Notes under the pieces: generated by a model | Seen by the model: the letters and a program-made list of their open reading frames with translations, nothing else | The model's database searches: none | Told to the model about the DNA's origin: nothing | Source: Bacteroidaceae bacterium | Lineage (GTDB): Bacteria > Bacteroidota > Bacteroidia > Bacteroidales > Bacteroidaceae | Length of the DNA: 64,000 bases | Assembly (NCBI GenBank): GCA_017507385.1 | Contig: JAFWAX010000059.1 | Span: 1-64,000 of the forward strand | Reading direction: 5' to 3' | Part shown: in pieces, positions 43,960-53,300 of the stretch | Position numbering within the stretch: the first letter of the stretch is position 1 | Layout of the letters: the number at the start of each line of letters is the position of its first letter | Made by a program: the position numbers and the translations under genes

Positions 43960-44382
43960 TTAAAAGGAGATAGATAGCTTCTCGAAGAGTTCTTGCGGTG
44001 TGATGACGGGTATAATACTGTCCTTGAAGTCTTTCTTGTTTCGGGTCACGATCACATCAGCATCCGATTCCAAAGCACACCTGTGTTGCGTGGCATCTTC
44101 AAGGTCCTTCCACTCGCTCTTGAGCATGTCTTTTATATTTGCCCCTCTCAAATCGGCGATTTCTGTAAATTCGGTAATTTGAATCAGTTTGTCAATCACT
44201 TCATCCTTGGGAAACTTGTATTTGTTGGCGAGATAGACGGTGTTAACAAACGACAATGCCGACACTACCAGCGTAATGTCGCCTGTATATCCAAGTGCGA
44301 AGACACGTTGGGCATTCTCTAAAAACTGCTTGCGCGAGAGAATGAGGTCAACCAGGATATTCGTGTCAACGTAGGCTTTCAT
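43960..44382 (-). CDS. PIN domain protein, probable VapC-type toxin
   Basis: A 140-residue PIN-fold ribonuclease candidate. The first acidic residue is in MKAYVDTNILVDLILSRKQF, and later ones include the central E/D residues (EFTEIADLRGANIKDML) and DADVIVTRNKKDFKDS with the fourth acidic position. Its ATG overlaps the stop of the upstream small gene (ATGA), the usual antitoxin-toxin order. RNA target unknown. Lies inside the segment flanked by the fabI 3'-end repeats. Confidence 0.85.
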   Translation of the reverse strand: MKAYVDTNILVDLILSRKQFLENAQRVFALGYTGDITLVVSALSFVNTVYLANKYKFPKDEVIDKLIQITEFTEIADLRGANIKDMLKSEWKDLEDATQHRCALESDADVIVTRNKKDFKDSIIPVITPQELFEKLSISF

Positions 44383-44654
44383 GCGTCAGTGTATTTCTCT
44401 TCAATCAAAGCATCAATGCCTTTCGTGTTAGCAGGAACCTTTCGGCCTCCTTGCACGGAAAGGGTTTTTACGAAACGAAGGGCATCGTCAAGGCGCGGCT
44501 TGTGTGGCTCATCTGGGGTAATGGGCATCGTGAGAGAGTTTCCTAATCTGACGGCCAATTCATGCCTTACACTCCGGCTCAAGGGGCGCAACAAAGTCCA
44601 ATATGCCTCAAGAGCCATAGCGTCAGTGCGGCTGAATGTTTCAGTTGTTCCCAT
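44379..44654 (-). CDS. Probable antitoxin of the PIN toxin
   Basis: Start set at MGTTETFSRTDAMALEAYWT (ATG at 44654), 29 bp after a good TATCTTTG box; the frame extends to 44735 but would precede the promoter. 91 residues, mixed charge, with a helical centre (LLRPLSRSVRHELAVRL) and a C-terminal KGIDALIEEKYTDA. No known DNA-binding fold recognised. Position and coupling with the PIN gene are the basis of the call. Confidence 0.7.
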   Translation of the reverse strand: MGTTETFSRTDAMALEAYWTLLRPLSRSVRHELAVRLGNSLTMPITPDEPHKPRLDDALRFVKTLSVQGGRKVPANTKGIDALIEEKYTDA

Positions 44655-44682
44655 AATGAAGTTATTTTTGAGTTTCTGGGTA

Positions 44683-44690
44683 CAAAGATA
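44683..44690 (-). promoter_or_regulatory. Predicted -7 box for the toxin-antitoxin pair
   Basis: The minus strand reads TATCTTTG, 28 bp before the antitoxin start codon. Confidence 0.65.
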
Positions 44691-44784
44691 GATGATTTTC
44701 CTGAAACTAGATTCGTTCTTCTGCAAAAATTTCATTTCATGGTCTTAAAAAGATGTGGAAGCTTGATTGAAGTGTACCTTTTCC

Positions 44785-44886
44785 CTCCAACATGGGCATG
44801 TCCCTGCGCGGCATGACGCAGTACAACAAGTCCTTCATCGAGGAGAACACCGATAAGGAAACAGGTAAGATTATCTACGGATAATT
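44785..44886 (+). pseudogene. Second copy of the last 102 bp of fabI
   Basis: Aligns without gaps to 43638-43739 with three differences, all synonymous third-position changes (TCT/TCC, GGT/GGC, ATC/ATT). It encodes the C-terminal ~33 residues plus stop and has no start. It is followed at once by a strong terminator, as a genuine fabI 3' end would be. Confidence 0.95.
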
Positions 44887-44904
44887 ACAATCAGGATGGA
44901 AAAG

Positions 44905-44969
44905 AAGGGAAAGATGGCCATGCGGCTTGTGTCACACACCGCATGGTCATCTTTCCCTTTTTTTTGTTG
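44905..44969 (+). terminator. Strong terminator, probably the ancestral fabI terminator
   Basis: A 21-bp stem (44905-44925 with 44939-44959, one G-U position) is followed by a run of eight or more T. It lies 19 bp after the duplicated fabI stop. It may also end the minus-strand operon that finishes at 44971. Confidence 0.93.
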
Positions 44970-44970
44970 T

Positions 44971-45150
44971 TTACCACAGGCTTCTGTTCGTTCCGTTGTC
45001 ATCCCATATGCTGCGGTCTTTGCTCAGGGCAGTGCCCTCCGTGTCCACCTTCTGGGAGCTGTATCTCACCCCAGGTGTGCTGGCGGCAACCATTTCCTCG
45101 GTTGCGATGTGCACCACCGCCATTGTTGGTCTTTGATAGGTTTTTTTCAT
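44971..45150 (-). CDS. Small 59-residue protein, unannotated type
   Basis: Too short for usual cut-offs. It runs from the ATG at 45150 to the TAA at 44971, 7 bp after the stop of the dockerin-like gene and just before the terminator. It begins MKKTYQRPTMAVVHIATEEM followed by VAASTP and ends in a polar, Trp-containing tail (DDNGTNRSLW). From memory, many Bacteroidales genomes carry 50-80-residue proteins with this layout: MKK-x-Y-x-x-P, a VV-containing strand, a small-residue LLA(A/G)S-like turn and a variable tail. No function is known to me. It is the last gene of the four-gene surface-protein operon. Confidence 0.7.
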   Translation of the reverse strand: MKKTYQRPTMAVVHIATEEMVAASTPGVRYSSQKVDTEGTALSKDRSIWDDNGTNRSLW

Positions 45151-45157
45151 TGTTCCT

Positions 45158-46009
45158 TTATTGATTGGTTAGATATACATTGATGATAAAAACGACATCG
45201 GCCATGTCGATGACACCGTCGCCATTGGCATCTGCCAGTCCTGTATTCATGCCGTCGCTGTTGCCCGTCAGATAGAGGTTGATAACAGCCACGGCATCAG
45301 CTGTATCGACTGTGCCGTCCTCATTGACATCACCCTTTGCATGGGTCTGCACGTCCGTCTGCCCTTCGGCCATTGAGGGGTCAGCAGGGCTGCTGGGGTT
45401 GAAGGGTAACTCTTGGAAGTGCGCCACCAAGGTCTCGTCATGGAAGCCCATCAGATGGTTGAATGCCTGCACGTTCGTCAGTTTCGTGTTGTTCAGATAC
45501 CAGCCTGTAAACTCGTAAAGCTGATCCACTCCTGTGATGTCCACGCTCACATATTGGTCGGCCTCCACCCATGCACCGCTGGTGCGATTGAAAGTGCACA
45601 CACCTGCTGGTTCAGACGTCAGATAGAGGCGGCTCTTCACGTCCATGGTCGGCTCGCTGGGGTCGTTGGGCTGAAAGTCATACACCGCCACAAAGTCCAT
45701 CTGTCCAGCCACGGTGGTGTAGCTGAAACTGGTGGTGGTCGCTTCATAGGTCACCCCGTTCAGTTTCCAGTGGTTGAAAATATAGCCAGCTATAGGCGAG
45801 GTCGAGACCGTCACCACGGTGCCAGGTGCGTAGTTCCCTTTTCCGCTCACATTGGCTCCCCCCGTCGGGTTGCAGGCCACCGTCAGCGGATAGTAGAACA
45901 CCGGCACCTGCGGATCGGCTGGCGGGTCTGGGTCGAAGTCACCCTGCGCCTGCATGCTGTCCACACAGAGCAGCAGCAAGCAGCAGAGGATGAATGATAG
46001 TCGTTTCAT
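45158..46009 (-). CDS. Secreted InlB-repeat and dockerin-like protein
   Basis: Start set at MKRLSFILCCLLLLCVDSMQ (ATG at 46009), a signal peptide; 283 residues. Two divergent InlB B-type repeats follow (GTVVTVSTSPIAGYIFNHWK, ~65; YVSVDITGVDQLYEFTGWYL, ~155). The last ~60 residues are a dockerin-like pair of calcium loops (GDVNEDGTVDTADAVAVINL and LADANGDGVIDMADVVFIIN). Unlike its operon partners it lacks a type IX-like tail. The dockerin module could bind a cohesin-like partner; the first gene of the operon has a possible one. Function unknown. Confidence 0.78.
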   Translation of the reverse strand: MKRLSFILCCLLLLCVDSMQAQGDFDPDPPADPQVPVFYYPLTVACNPTGGANVSGKGNYAPGTVVTVSTSPIAGYIFNHWKLNGVTYEATTTSFSYTTVAGQMDFVAVYDFQPNDPSEPTMDVKSRLYLTSEPAGVCTFNRTSGAWVEADQYVSVDITGVDQLYEFTGWYLNNTKLTNVQAFNHLMGFHDETLVAHFQELPFNPSSPADPSMAEGQTDVQTHAKGDVNEDGTVDTADAVAVINLYLTGNSDGMNTGLADANGDGVIDMADVVFIINVYLTNQ

Positions 46010-46022
46010 AGGCATGAGGCTT

Positions 46023-48731
46023 TTACTTCACATAAACCTTGGCACTCTTGTTGGCCACCTTCACAATGTACATACCTGAAGGAAGTCCCACGAAGCCGTT
46101 GCCCGATTGCTGAGCCACCTGTGCACCGTTGGTGTTGTAGATGGCAATCTGCTTGCCCTCGGCACCGCCGATGCTCAGACCACCATCCTGCAAGCCGATA
46201 GCCACGCCTGTCTTTGCCGTCAGGTCTTTGATGGCTGTAGCCTCGTTCGATGGGAGGAGCATGAAGCGCGTGTTGTTCGTGCCAGCCTCTGTCTCAAACT
46301 CGTAGGCACCCAGTGAGAGGTCGAAGGTGATGTTCTTCTTGGTGTCCAGCAGCAGCATGGGCAAATCCATGCGTGGAGCTTCGATGCGCAGGGTGCCACG
46401 TTCTTTGGTCATGTAGCCTAGACGGATGTCGCCCGACTCGGGACGTTCGTCGATGGCCATCTGCACTCCATTCTCCACCATGTAGAGCTGTGCCTTGGCA
46501 TCGTTGCTGATGAACTTGGCGGCATCACACTCCAGTTCGTACTGGCGGCTGGCCTTCTCGTTCAGGACCAAGCGGGTGCGGTCAACAGATGCCGTGTCGT
46601 TGTCTGTGATGGTCAGGTTGATGAGCAGACGCTCAGGCGCGATGCCCTTGGCTCTGCGTGTGTTTGCCTGATGTATTTTCTTTTGTTCACTCTGACAATA
46701 GGTCTCACGGCGCTCTTTCTCAAATCCGATTTCATCTGTGCCAGAAGGCTTCTGTACGAAGAAAGCCTCGTAGGGCTGCAGGTGATAGTCGTCATCGCCT
46801 GGACGGTAAGCCTGATAGCTGGTACCGTTCCACACCGTGATAGGTGCATCGAAGTCGTTGTCGTCAAAGTCATAGAAGCAAGAGTAGGGGTTGCCCACAA
46901 AGTTCCAGCTGGCGTTGGCGGCGTTGTCACACAGATATTCCGTGAGTGCCTTGGGACGGTTACCGCCAAAGGTTGGATGGTCGAAGTTCACCACCAGTGT
47001 GCCCGCTGTGGCAGACTGGAAGATGTAGCCCTGACGTGCTGTCAGTGTGGTGCCCTCCACAGGTTTCCATCCGTTGGCACCATTCAATGCGCGAATCAGA
47101 CCGTCATACTCTCTCCATGTGTACTGTCCTGGGTATTCGCAACTGGCGATGGTCACGTCGTAAGGGAAGCAGAAGAAGTACCAGCGGTTCGCTTTCACTT
47201 GAATCTTCACTTTCAGCGTGTTCACGGGCATATTGTTATTGGCGTCACCGTCACCACCATCTGCAATCAGAGAACCGCCTTGGCCTTCACCATCAAGGTT
47301 TTGTTCAATCTCGTCGAATGGTTGAGGCTCATTGCCTTCAACAGTAAACGAACCTGTGGGCTTCAATTCACCATCTACATGTTCGCCCGTACTTGTATCG
47401 GGTACACGTTCATCGTCTTCTTCCCAAACAACATCGCTTCCAGTAGGAATTTTAAGATAGTCGTCGGGTGATAAGTTTATCTTAACAATGTTTGCAAATT
47501 GGCTCCAGTTTGTATCGTAATAATATTTTTTATATAGGAACTCTGGAACATAAAGATTCTGATTTGTATAATCAAATGTGTTGGTGGAAATCTCAATAAC
47601 ATCTGGCATGTATGCATAGATGTCCTTTAAGTCCTCGCAATTCATGAACGCTTGATTGCCAATGTTTTCTATATACGGAGGAAGGCGTAAATCCGTTAAC
47701 CCTTCATTACCCCTAAAGGCAAAATTACCTATGGATTGTAGGTGATAAGGAAGGTGAATTTGGGTTAATAAATTTCTCCTATCACTATTAATATAATTAT
47801 CAAATGCACTGTTTCCTATTGTGACTACACTTTCTGGGATATTCACAGATGACAAACTTGAACAGAAATAAAATGCATAGGCAGGAATATAAGGAATTCC
47901 TTCTGGCAGTGTGACGGTTTTTAGATAATCACACTTATAAAATGCATAAGCTTCCAATGACTGAATATCTGCAGGTAACCTAAAACTTAGCAGGGTTTCT
48001 GGTACAAAATATCCAGTAATTACATTGTCCTTTGAATTGCAATTTTTGTAGTATTTATATGGTGAACTCACGACATGAGCATCCGATAAATCCAAATCAC
48101 GAAGGTTGATCATTTTATTGCGAAAGGCCATAATGTCATAACCATTAAAGGTACCATGTACTTTTAATTTCACCACATCAAATGCATGCTCCTCACCTAT
48201 TGCATCTATGATCGCAGAAGATTCTTCCGTTGCCGTTACTGTCACTTCTCGGACAGACGATGAAGATTCTGGTACGACATATCGGCTCATATTTGTCCAT
48301 GCAGTACGATAGGTCTCTACAGCTTCGTCTGGAACAAAAAATACAATTTTAATAGGTGCAGCATTCCAGTTAGTAATTTCTGCTACAGGGGTAGAAGATT
48401 GAAGATGAACATAATGGAGATTTGAACAATTATAAAAAGGTATGCTTCCAATAAAGGTGACACTTGCAGGTACTGTTACGGAAGAGAATTTTTCCCCAAA
48501 GAATGCTTGTTTAGCAATAGTCGTAACTGTATAAGCCGTTTCACCGATATATACAGTTGAAGGAATCATCAATTCATTAGGAATCGTGCCACTAATTCCT
48601 GTAACTGTGGCATTTTCTCCTGATGTTGAAAAATTCCACGCCGTTCCATTGGCATCCGTCCAACTCTCAGCCGACATGCTGATGCTCACACAGCACATCA
48701 GTAATGTAATAAGAAAATGTTTTGTCTTCAT
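46023..48731 (-). CDS. BspA-like leucine-rich repeat surface protein, large
   Basis: A 902-residue secreted protein with signal peptide (~20 residues, SISMSAES). LRR_5 repeats are scattered over residues ~50-410 (for example ITKQAFFGEKFSSVTVPAS-type strands, CDYLKTVTLPEGIPYIPAYA, NCEDLKDIYAYM). A beta-rich middle (~500-800) and a tail ending SGMYIVKVANKSAKVYVK, typical of type IX-like sorting domains, follow. The first half is AT-rich and the second half GC-rich, which suggests a mosaic gene. It lies 35 bp after the previous gene and 13 bp before the dockerin-like gene. Confidence 0.87.
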   Translation of the reverse strand: MKTKHFLITLLMCCVSISMSAESWTDANGTAWNFSTSGENATVTGISGTIPNELMIPSTVYIGETAYTVTTIAKQAFFGEKFSSVTVPASVTFIGSIPFYNCSNLHYVHLQSSTPVAEITNWNAAPIKIVFFVPDEAVETYRTAWTNMSRYVVPESSSSVREVTVTATEESSAIIDAIGEEHAFDVVKLKVHGTFNGYDIMAFRNKMINLRDLDLSDAHVVSSPYKYYKNCNSKDNVITGYFVPETLLSFRLPADIQSLEAYAFYKCDYLKTVTLPEGIPYIPAYAFYFCSSLSSVNIPESVVTIGNSAFDNYINSDRRNLLTQIHLPYHLQSIGNFAFRGNEGLTDLRLPPYIENIGNQAFMNCEDLKDIYAYMPDVIEISTNTFDYTNQNLYVPEFLYKKYYYDTNWSQFANIVKINLSPDDYLKIPTGSDVVWEEDDERVPDTSTGEHVDGELKPTGSFTVEGNEPQPFDEIEQNLDGEGQGGSLIADGGDGDANNNMPVNTLKVKIQVKANRWYFFCFPYDVTIASCEYPGQYTWREYDGLIRALNGANGWKPVEGTTLTARQGYIFQSATAGTLVVNFDHPTFGGNRPKALTEYLCDNAANASWNFVGNPYSCFYDFDDNDFDAPITVWNGTSYQAYRPGDDDYHLQPYEAFFVQKPSGTDEIGFEKERRETYCQSEQKKIHQANTRRAKGIAPERLLINLTITDNDTASVDRTRLVLNEKASRQYELECDAAKFISNDAKAQLYMVENGVQMAIDERPESGDIRLGYMTKERGTLRIEAPRMDLPMLLLDTKKNITFDLSLGAYEFETEAGTNNTRFMLLPSNEATAIKDLTAKTGVAIGLQDGGLSIGGAEGKQIAIYNTNGAQVAQQSGNGFVGLPSGMYIVKVANKSAKVYVK

Positions 48732-48766
48732 AGTTGTTTGGTTTTAGAGTTTTTTGAATAGATGAA

Positions 48767-49906
48767 TCATTTAATAAATACCTTTTTCCCATCTTGAAGG
48801 TAAATGCCTTTGGTGGGTTGCGTCACGCGACGGCCCGACAGGTCGTGCAGTTCGCTGGAAATGGGAGATTTGCCGATGACTGCATTGATGGCATTCACCT
48901 CCTCAAAACTAAATCCGAAGGCTTTAGACAGCAAGGCTGTGGGAGGGGTGAGGTAGCAGCGGCCAGCTGGGAGGCTGAAGTTGCTGCCGTCGGCATCGTA
49001 GAACATGGGACCATCACCTTGGTTCTGCATGATGTAACCCGTGTTGACCACGGTGGGGGAGAGTACACCTGTCAGGTAGCCCTCGGCATAGATGTCCTCG
49101 TCGGGATAGGTGGCAGAGAGGTCAACCGTTCCGCTGATGTTGCCACTATAGCCATTCTCAGCATAGACGATGTAGGGTTTGCATGCTTCGAAGCTGCTGG
49201 CAGCGGTCAGGTTGAGGCTCTGTGCTTCGGCATCGACCGACATGCACTGGTAGGCTTTCACGCCTGTGGGCAGTGTGGCATCGAAGGGCAGGATGAGAGT
49301 GCCTATCTTGTTGGTTGCACTGATGTTGAGCGGCAGGGTGCGCTCGGCTGGGATGCCCGTGCTGAACGGGCGGCAGCTGAAGTCAGCTGGCACATACTTC
49401 TGAGCACCTTCTTTCACGACCAGTCCGATGCCAGATACGGTGACAATAGGCTTGGGGGAGAAGGTGAACTTGGATGCATCGAGTTCAACATATACACGAA
49501 AAAGGGTACCTGAGGTCTTTGTGAACTCCTCGTTGATGTCTGACGTGCATGCAATGCGAAGTTGGTTGGTAGAAGGCATGGAGGCACTGACACCATGTGT
49601 GTAGGTGTATTCTTTTTTTATTTTGTTGTACGTGCATGGGTAGATGCCTTCTGATCCTTCTTCCGTCATGAGTACGTAGTCCTTGTCGGTGCTGATGCCG
49701 TCGGGGAGGAAGATGTCCATGTTGTAGGCTGTGTAAATGCGCGAGCCTTCAAGACTTACGTCAAAGAAATAGAATTCTAAGTCATTGTCCCAAGCAAGAT
49801 CGCTCAACACAATGTTGTCAGTAGTGGGAGTTTGCGCACCCATGCTGGTTGGAAAGGACAGACCGATGAGCGTAAGTAGATAGAAAATGAGTATAGGCTT
49901 CTTCAT
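48767..49906 (-). CDS. Secreted beta-sandwich protein, possibly cohesin-like, with sorting tail
   Basis: A 379-residue protein with signal peptide (to ~24, TSMGAQ). Residues ~30-160 contain DLEFYFFDVSLEGSRIYTAY followed by NMDIFLPDGIS and a late GTLFRVYVELDASKF, a strand pattern like cohesin/Ig-type domains. A second beta-rich region and a short tail ending GIYLQDGKKVFIK fit a type IX-like cargo. First gene of the operon 48767-46023-45158-44971, with a promoter about 380 bp upstream. The cohesin resemblance is by pattern only and uncertain; secretion is well supported. Confidence 0.65.
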   Translation of the reverse strand: MKKPILIFYLLTLIGLSFPTSMGAQTPTTDNIVLSDLAWDNDLEFYFFDVSLEGSRIYTAYNMDIFLPDGISTDKDYVLMTEEGSEGIYPCTYNKIKKEYTYTHGVSASMPSTNQLRIACTSDINEEFTKTSGTLFRVYVELDASKFTFSPKPIVTVSGIGLVVKEGAQKYVPADFSCRPFSTGIPAERTLPLNISATNKIGTLILPFDATLPTGVKAYQCMSVDAEAQSLNLTAASSFEACKPYIVYAENGYSGNISGTVDLSATYPDEDIYAEGYLTGVLSPTVVNTGYIMQNQGDGPMFYDADGSNFSLPAGRCYLTPPTALLSKAFGFSFEEVNAINAVIGKSPISSELHDLSGRRVTQPTKGIYLQDGKKVFIK

Positions 49907-50284
49907 AAAACAATGTTTTTTAGTTGCCTATAGACGCTTCTGATTCAGCTGGTTGGTTGGGTGGGTTAGTGTGCTAAAAAGACGTGAGCGTCTGTACTTC
50001 TCGTCTATCCCACCATACGGGCCTCGCATTGCCTTCGCACAGGATAGACAACGCCATTAGCCCACGCCCGAGGGATATATATACAAACTCACTCCACCAT
50101 AGTGGCCACCAAGGGCTGTGCATGTGTGGAAAGGAGGATGTGTAATACACCTCACGTGGACGTTTCGTTGCCGTATCTTCTGTGCTGAAATTGCGAGTTT
50201 CGTATGGTCGAAGATAACGTTTCGGTAAACGTCCTTTTTCAAAATGCCTTGACCCACAGCCCCAAGGGGCGATGGCGTCGGCGG
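49907..50284 (-). other. Long leader of the surface-protein operon
   Basis: About 375 nt lie between the predicted promoter and the first ATG. Frames here are open by chance on the minus strand, but the longest one begins upstream of the promoter and shows no family resemblance. No riboswitch class recognised. A GC-rich 5' part and a TATATATA patch near 50075 are visible. Confidence 0.45.
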
Positions 50285-50292
50285 CAAATGTA
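50285..50292 (-). promoter_or_regulatory. Predicted -7 box for the surface-protein operon
   Basis: The minus strand reads TACATTTG, placed just beyond the terminator of the upstream gene. Confidence 0.55.
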
Positions 50293-50324
50293 TGGCTTTT
50301 CCTCCTAACCTCCAAATAATTCAA

Positions 50325-50370
50325 GAAAAAAATAAGCCGCCCCCACAAGTTTTCCTTGTGAGGACGGCTT
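50325..50370 (-). terminator. Terminator of the 1263-residue protein gene
   Basis: On the minus strand AAGCCGTCCTCACAAG pairs, with two mismatches, to CTTGTGGGGGCGGCTT and is followed by ATTTTTTT. It starts 27 bp after the stop codon. Confidence 0.88.
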
Positions 50371-50396
50371 GTTTGCTGTCTGAACACACAAAATGG

Positions 50397-53300
50397 TCAC
50401 TTCACCATCCGTTTTTTTCCGGCTACAATATAGATGCCACCACGTTGTAGGTGGGTGGTTGCGATGGGAGTGCCTTGGAGGGTGTAGATGTCTGGTGAAG
50501 TGAGTGTTGAGGAGAGTCGTCCTGTGTGTGGGTGGGAAATGCCGTCGGGGACTTCTTCGGGGATGTAGGTGAGGGTGAAGTTGTCGAAGATGGTCCAGTC
50601 TTGACTGATGAGGGTGGACTTCTTCACGCCGATGCGGAGTTTGCCGTCTTCACCCACGGTGCAGAGAAGGCTGTTGGGGTAGAGGTCGGAACGGAAGTAG
50701 GCGCTGGTCTGCTCCATGGTGTTGGGCACATAGCCGTAGCCTGTGGCCATCACGCCAATGGCGCCTTTCTGGCCAGCCTCTTCGATGATGGATTGGAGGG
50801 GTGTGCTCACCTCTTCAGTGCCTTTGGCATAGAGGACGGCGTTCAGTTTCTCCGTGCCTGCCTTGTGGGTGGAGGCGGCGTTGGCTGTGATGCCTGCACG
50901 ATAGAAGCCTTGGCAGGTGAGGAGGTACTGTCCTTGGGGCAGTCCTTCAATCACTTGATAGACATCGAAGGTGGTGTTGTACTTCTCGGCACAGTTGTAA
51001 TCTACTGTGGGAGAGCCTGACCATCCTGCTTTCGAGTTGCCTTCGAACGACGGGTTGACGATGTAGCCCGTGTAGTCTGTCTTTTCGACTTCGGGAAAGG
51101 AGGACACGCTCTCAGCGCGTACCTCGTTGTTTTCGTCCAGATAGACACGGATGGTTTCACCTTTCTTGATGCTGTAGTCGTTGAGCGCGGCAGTGTTGAT
51201 AGCCACGTTGATGACTCCGTCGGAAGTGGCTGTGATGTAGGCCGAAGTATCATCGATCAGTTGGGCTGTCAAGTTGCTGCCCGACACCATCACGGCGAGA
51301 GGATGTGCCACGGAGTGGTTCTGCTGCACGGTGAAGGTGACGGTCGCCTTGCTGCCGTTGATGGTGGTGGGCTCATAGAAGACGGGTGCCACAGTGCCTT
51401 GCACTTGCAGGTCTTTCAGGGTGGCAGTGTTCTCGCCCTTGAAGTTGCTGGCAATGAAGTAGTAGCGGTCGGCATCGGGGGCGATGACACCGTTCCAGCC
51501 TGCGGGCAGTTTCTCTTTTAGCGACAACAGTAGACTTGCCATCTCTTGTGTCTTTTCAGCGTTGATGTTGCTGTAATAGACAATGTTGCGGACATCCACC
51601 ACATCGCCACTCTTCACGGAACGTGAGGCATTGCTGTACATTGGATAGAGTTTCGAGGTGTAGATGGAGTTGTTGGCTCCACGGTCGCCAAAGGCCATCA
51701 GCCCATGCGCAGGGTGGATGACACCCAGTTCGTTGTCGATGTTCACCCAGTTGCTCTCGAAGGTGGTGAAGGTGCTCCCATCTAACTGCTTGTGGGTCAT
51801 GCCCTCTTCTTTATTATAATATAATGTACGCGTGGTCTTCATCAGCTCGTCGGTGGAGATGGCGAGGAGGCCTCCCTTCTCGGCTGTGATGGTGGCGGCA
51901 GCGTTGGCGGTCACGTAGTCGAGGTAGATGAGGGCGTTCTGTGGGGTGGAGTAGAGGGCGAAACGGTTGTTGAGCGTGTTGTCGTTGGTGTTCAGTTCAC
52001 CGTTCATCACGTAACCATTGCCCTTCAGTTGATAGATGCCGCTCACCACTGGTGTGGCGTTGGTGCCCTTACCGCTCACTTCATACCATCCGAGGAGGTT
52101 GCCCGTGTTGTTGGCACGATAAGGCACCACAATCTTGTTTTTGTCGGGCGAGTTGGCAGCGAAGTAGCCTGTGTAGGACTTCAGACCGTTGCTCCACGAG
52201 AAGCAGGTGAAGCGGTCGTCTGTGGCTGCACGCACAACATTTTGGCAAGGTATCAGTTTCGCCTCCCCGTGTTTTGTATTGAAGGCGTCCCATGATGTGG
52301 GCGTGAGGTCTGCTGTTGAAAGCATTTCGTGCATGAGGTAAGTCATCATGACACGGTGTGCCTCCACTCCCATGCGACGTGCGCCGACATCTGCGCGAAG
52401 TAGCCATGATCCGTCAGCCGTAGTCTTCTGTCTGGCTTTGATATATTTGTAAGCCATGTTCTCCAGCATGAGTGCATTGGGGTCTCTCTGGAAGCAAGCC
52501 TGAGTGGAGTAGCTTGTAATTTGGTCGTAGAGGAAGAGGCTCCAGTCGTTTCCGTTAGGCATAGCCAGTTCTCCGTCAGCCAATGCCAGCCAGTTGAGGA
52601 TGCTGTCTTGTACCTGCTGGTTGTTGTGCATGAGGGCATTTGTCTTCCATGTTTCCTTGCCGTACAGTCCTTGCTGGAACATCTTGAGCGCGAGGGCTGC
52701 CTCTCCGAGTTCTTGCATGACGACATTCTGGTAAGAGGTGTGGAAGAGATTATGATTCTGCAATGAATAGTCATCGTATAGATTCTGTCCCTTGTAGAGG
52801 TCAGCAACCGTCTTGTTGTCGTACCATTCATCAATGACCGTCGTATTATCTGCGTCAGAAGGATGCGAATAGCTGTTGATGGCAAATTCGCGAAGGCGTT
52901 CAAACCAACGAGAAGCCAGAGGATCATCGGGGAACAATCCGAGTGTTGCGGCAAGCACATTGGTCTCCCAGCCATTTTCCTCCGCTTTCGTATCCCCTGC
53001 ATACCCCGTAGGGATACTGCGGTTGAGTTCGTAGTTGCATTCTGCTTTCAGAAGGGAATAGATGTATCCTTTCTGTTTTTCGCTGAGTTTGTCCCATTGG
53101 AAATATGCGGAATAGGCGACGGACATTGCCCAAAGTGATGATTCCCAAACTGCATCGGAGGTGGATGTTGACCCCCAATAATTGTTCCCCTTGCAAACTT
53201 TCAGCTTGTTGGCCTTATGGGTTGAATAGGCAAAAATGAGCGACTTCATTGCCATGTCTTCTATCTTGGCCCATGTCACGCCTGCAGGAAGTGTGACGCC

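Noticed and set aside
49974-50387. 137-codon minus-strand frame upstream of the surface operon
   Set aside because: It begins inside the terminator of the previous gene and upstream of the predicted promoter, and the protein has no recognisable pattern.
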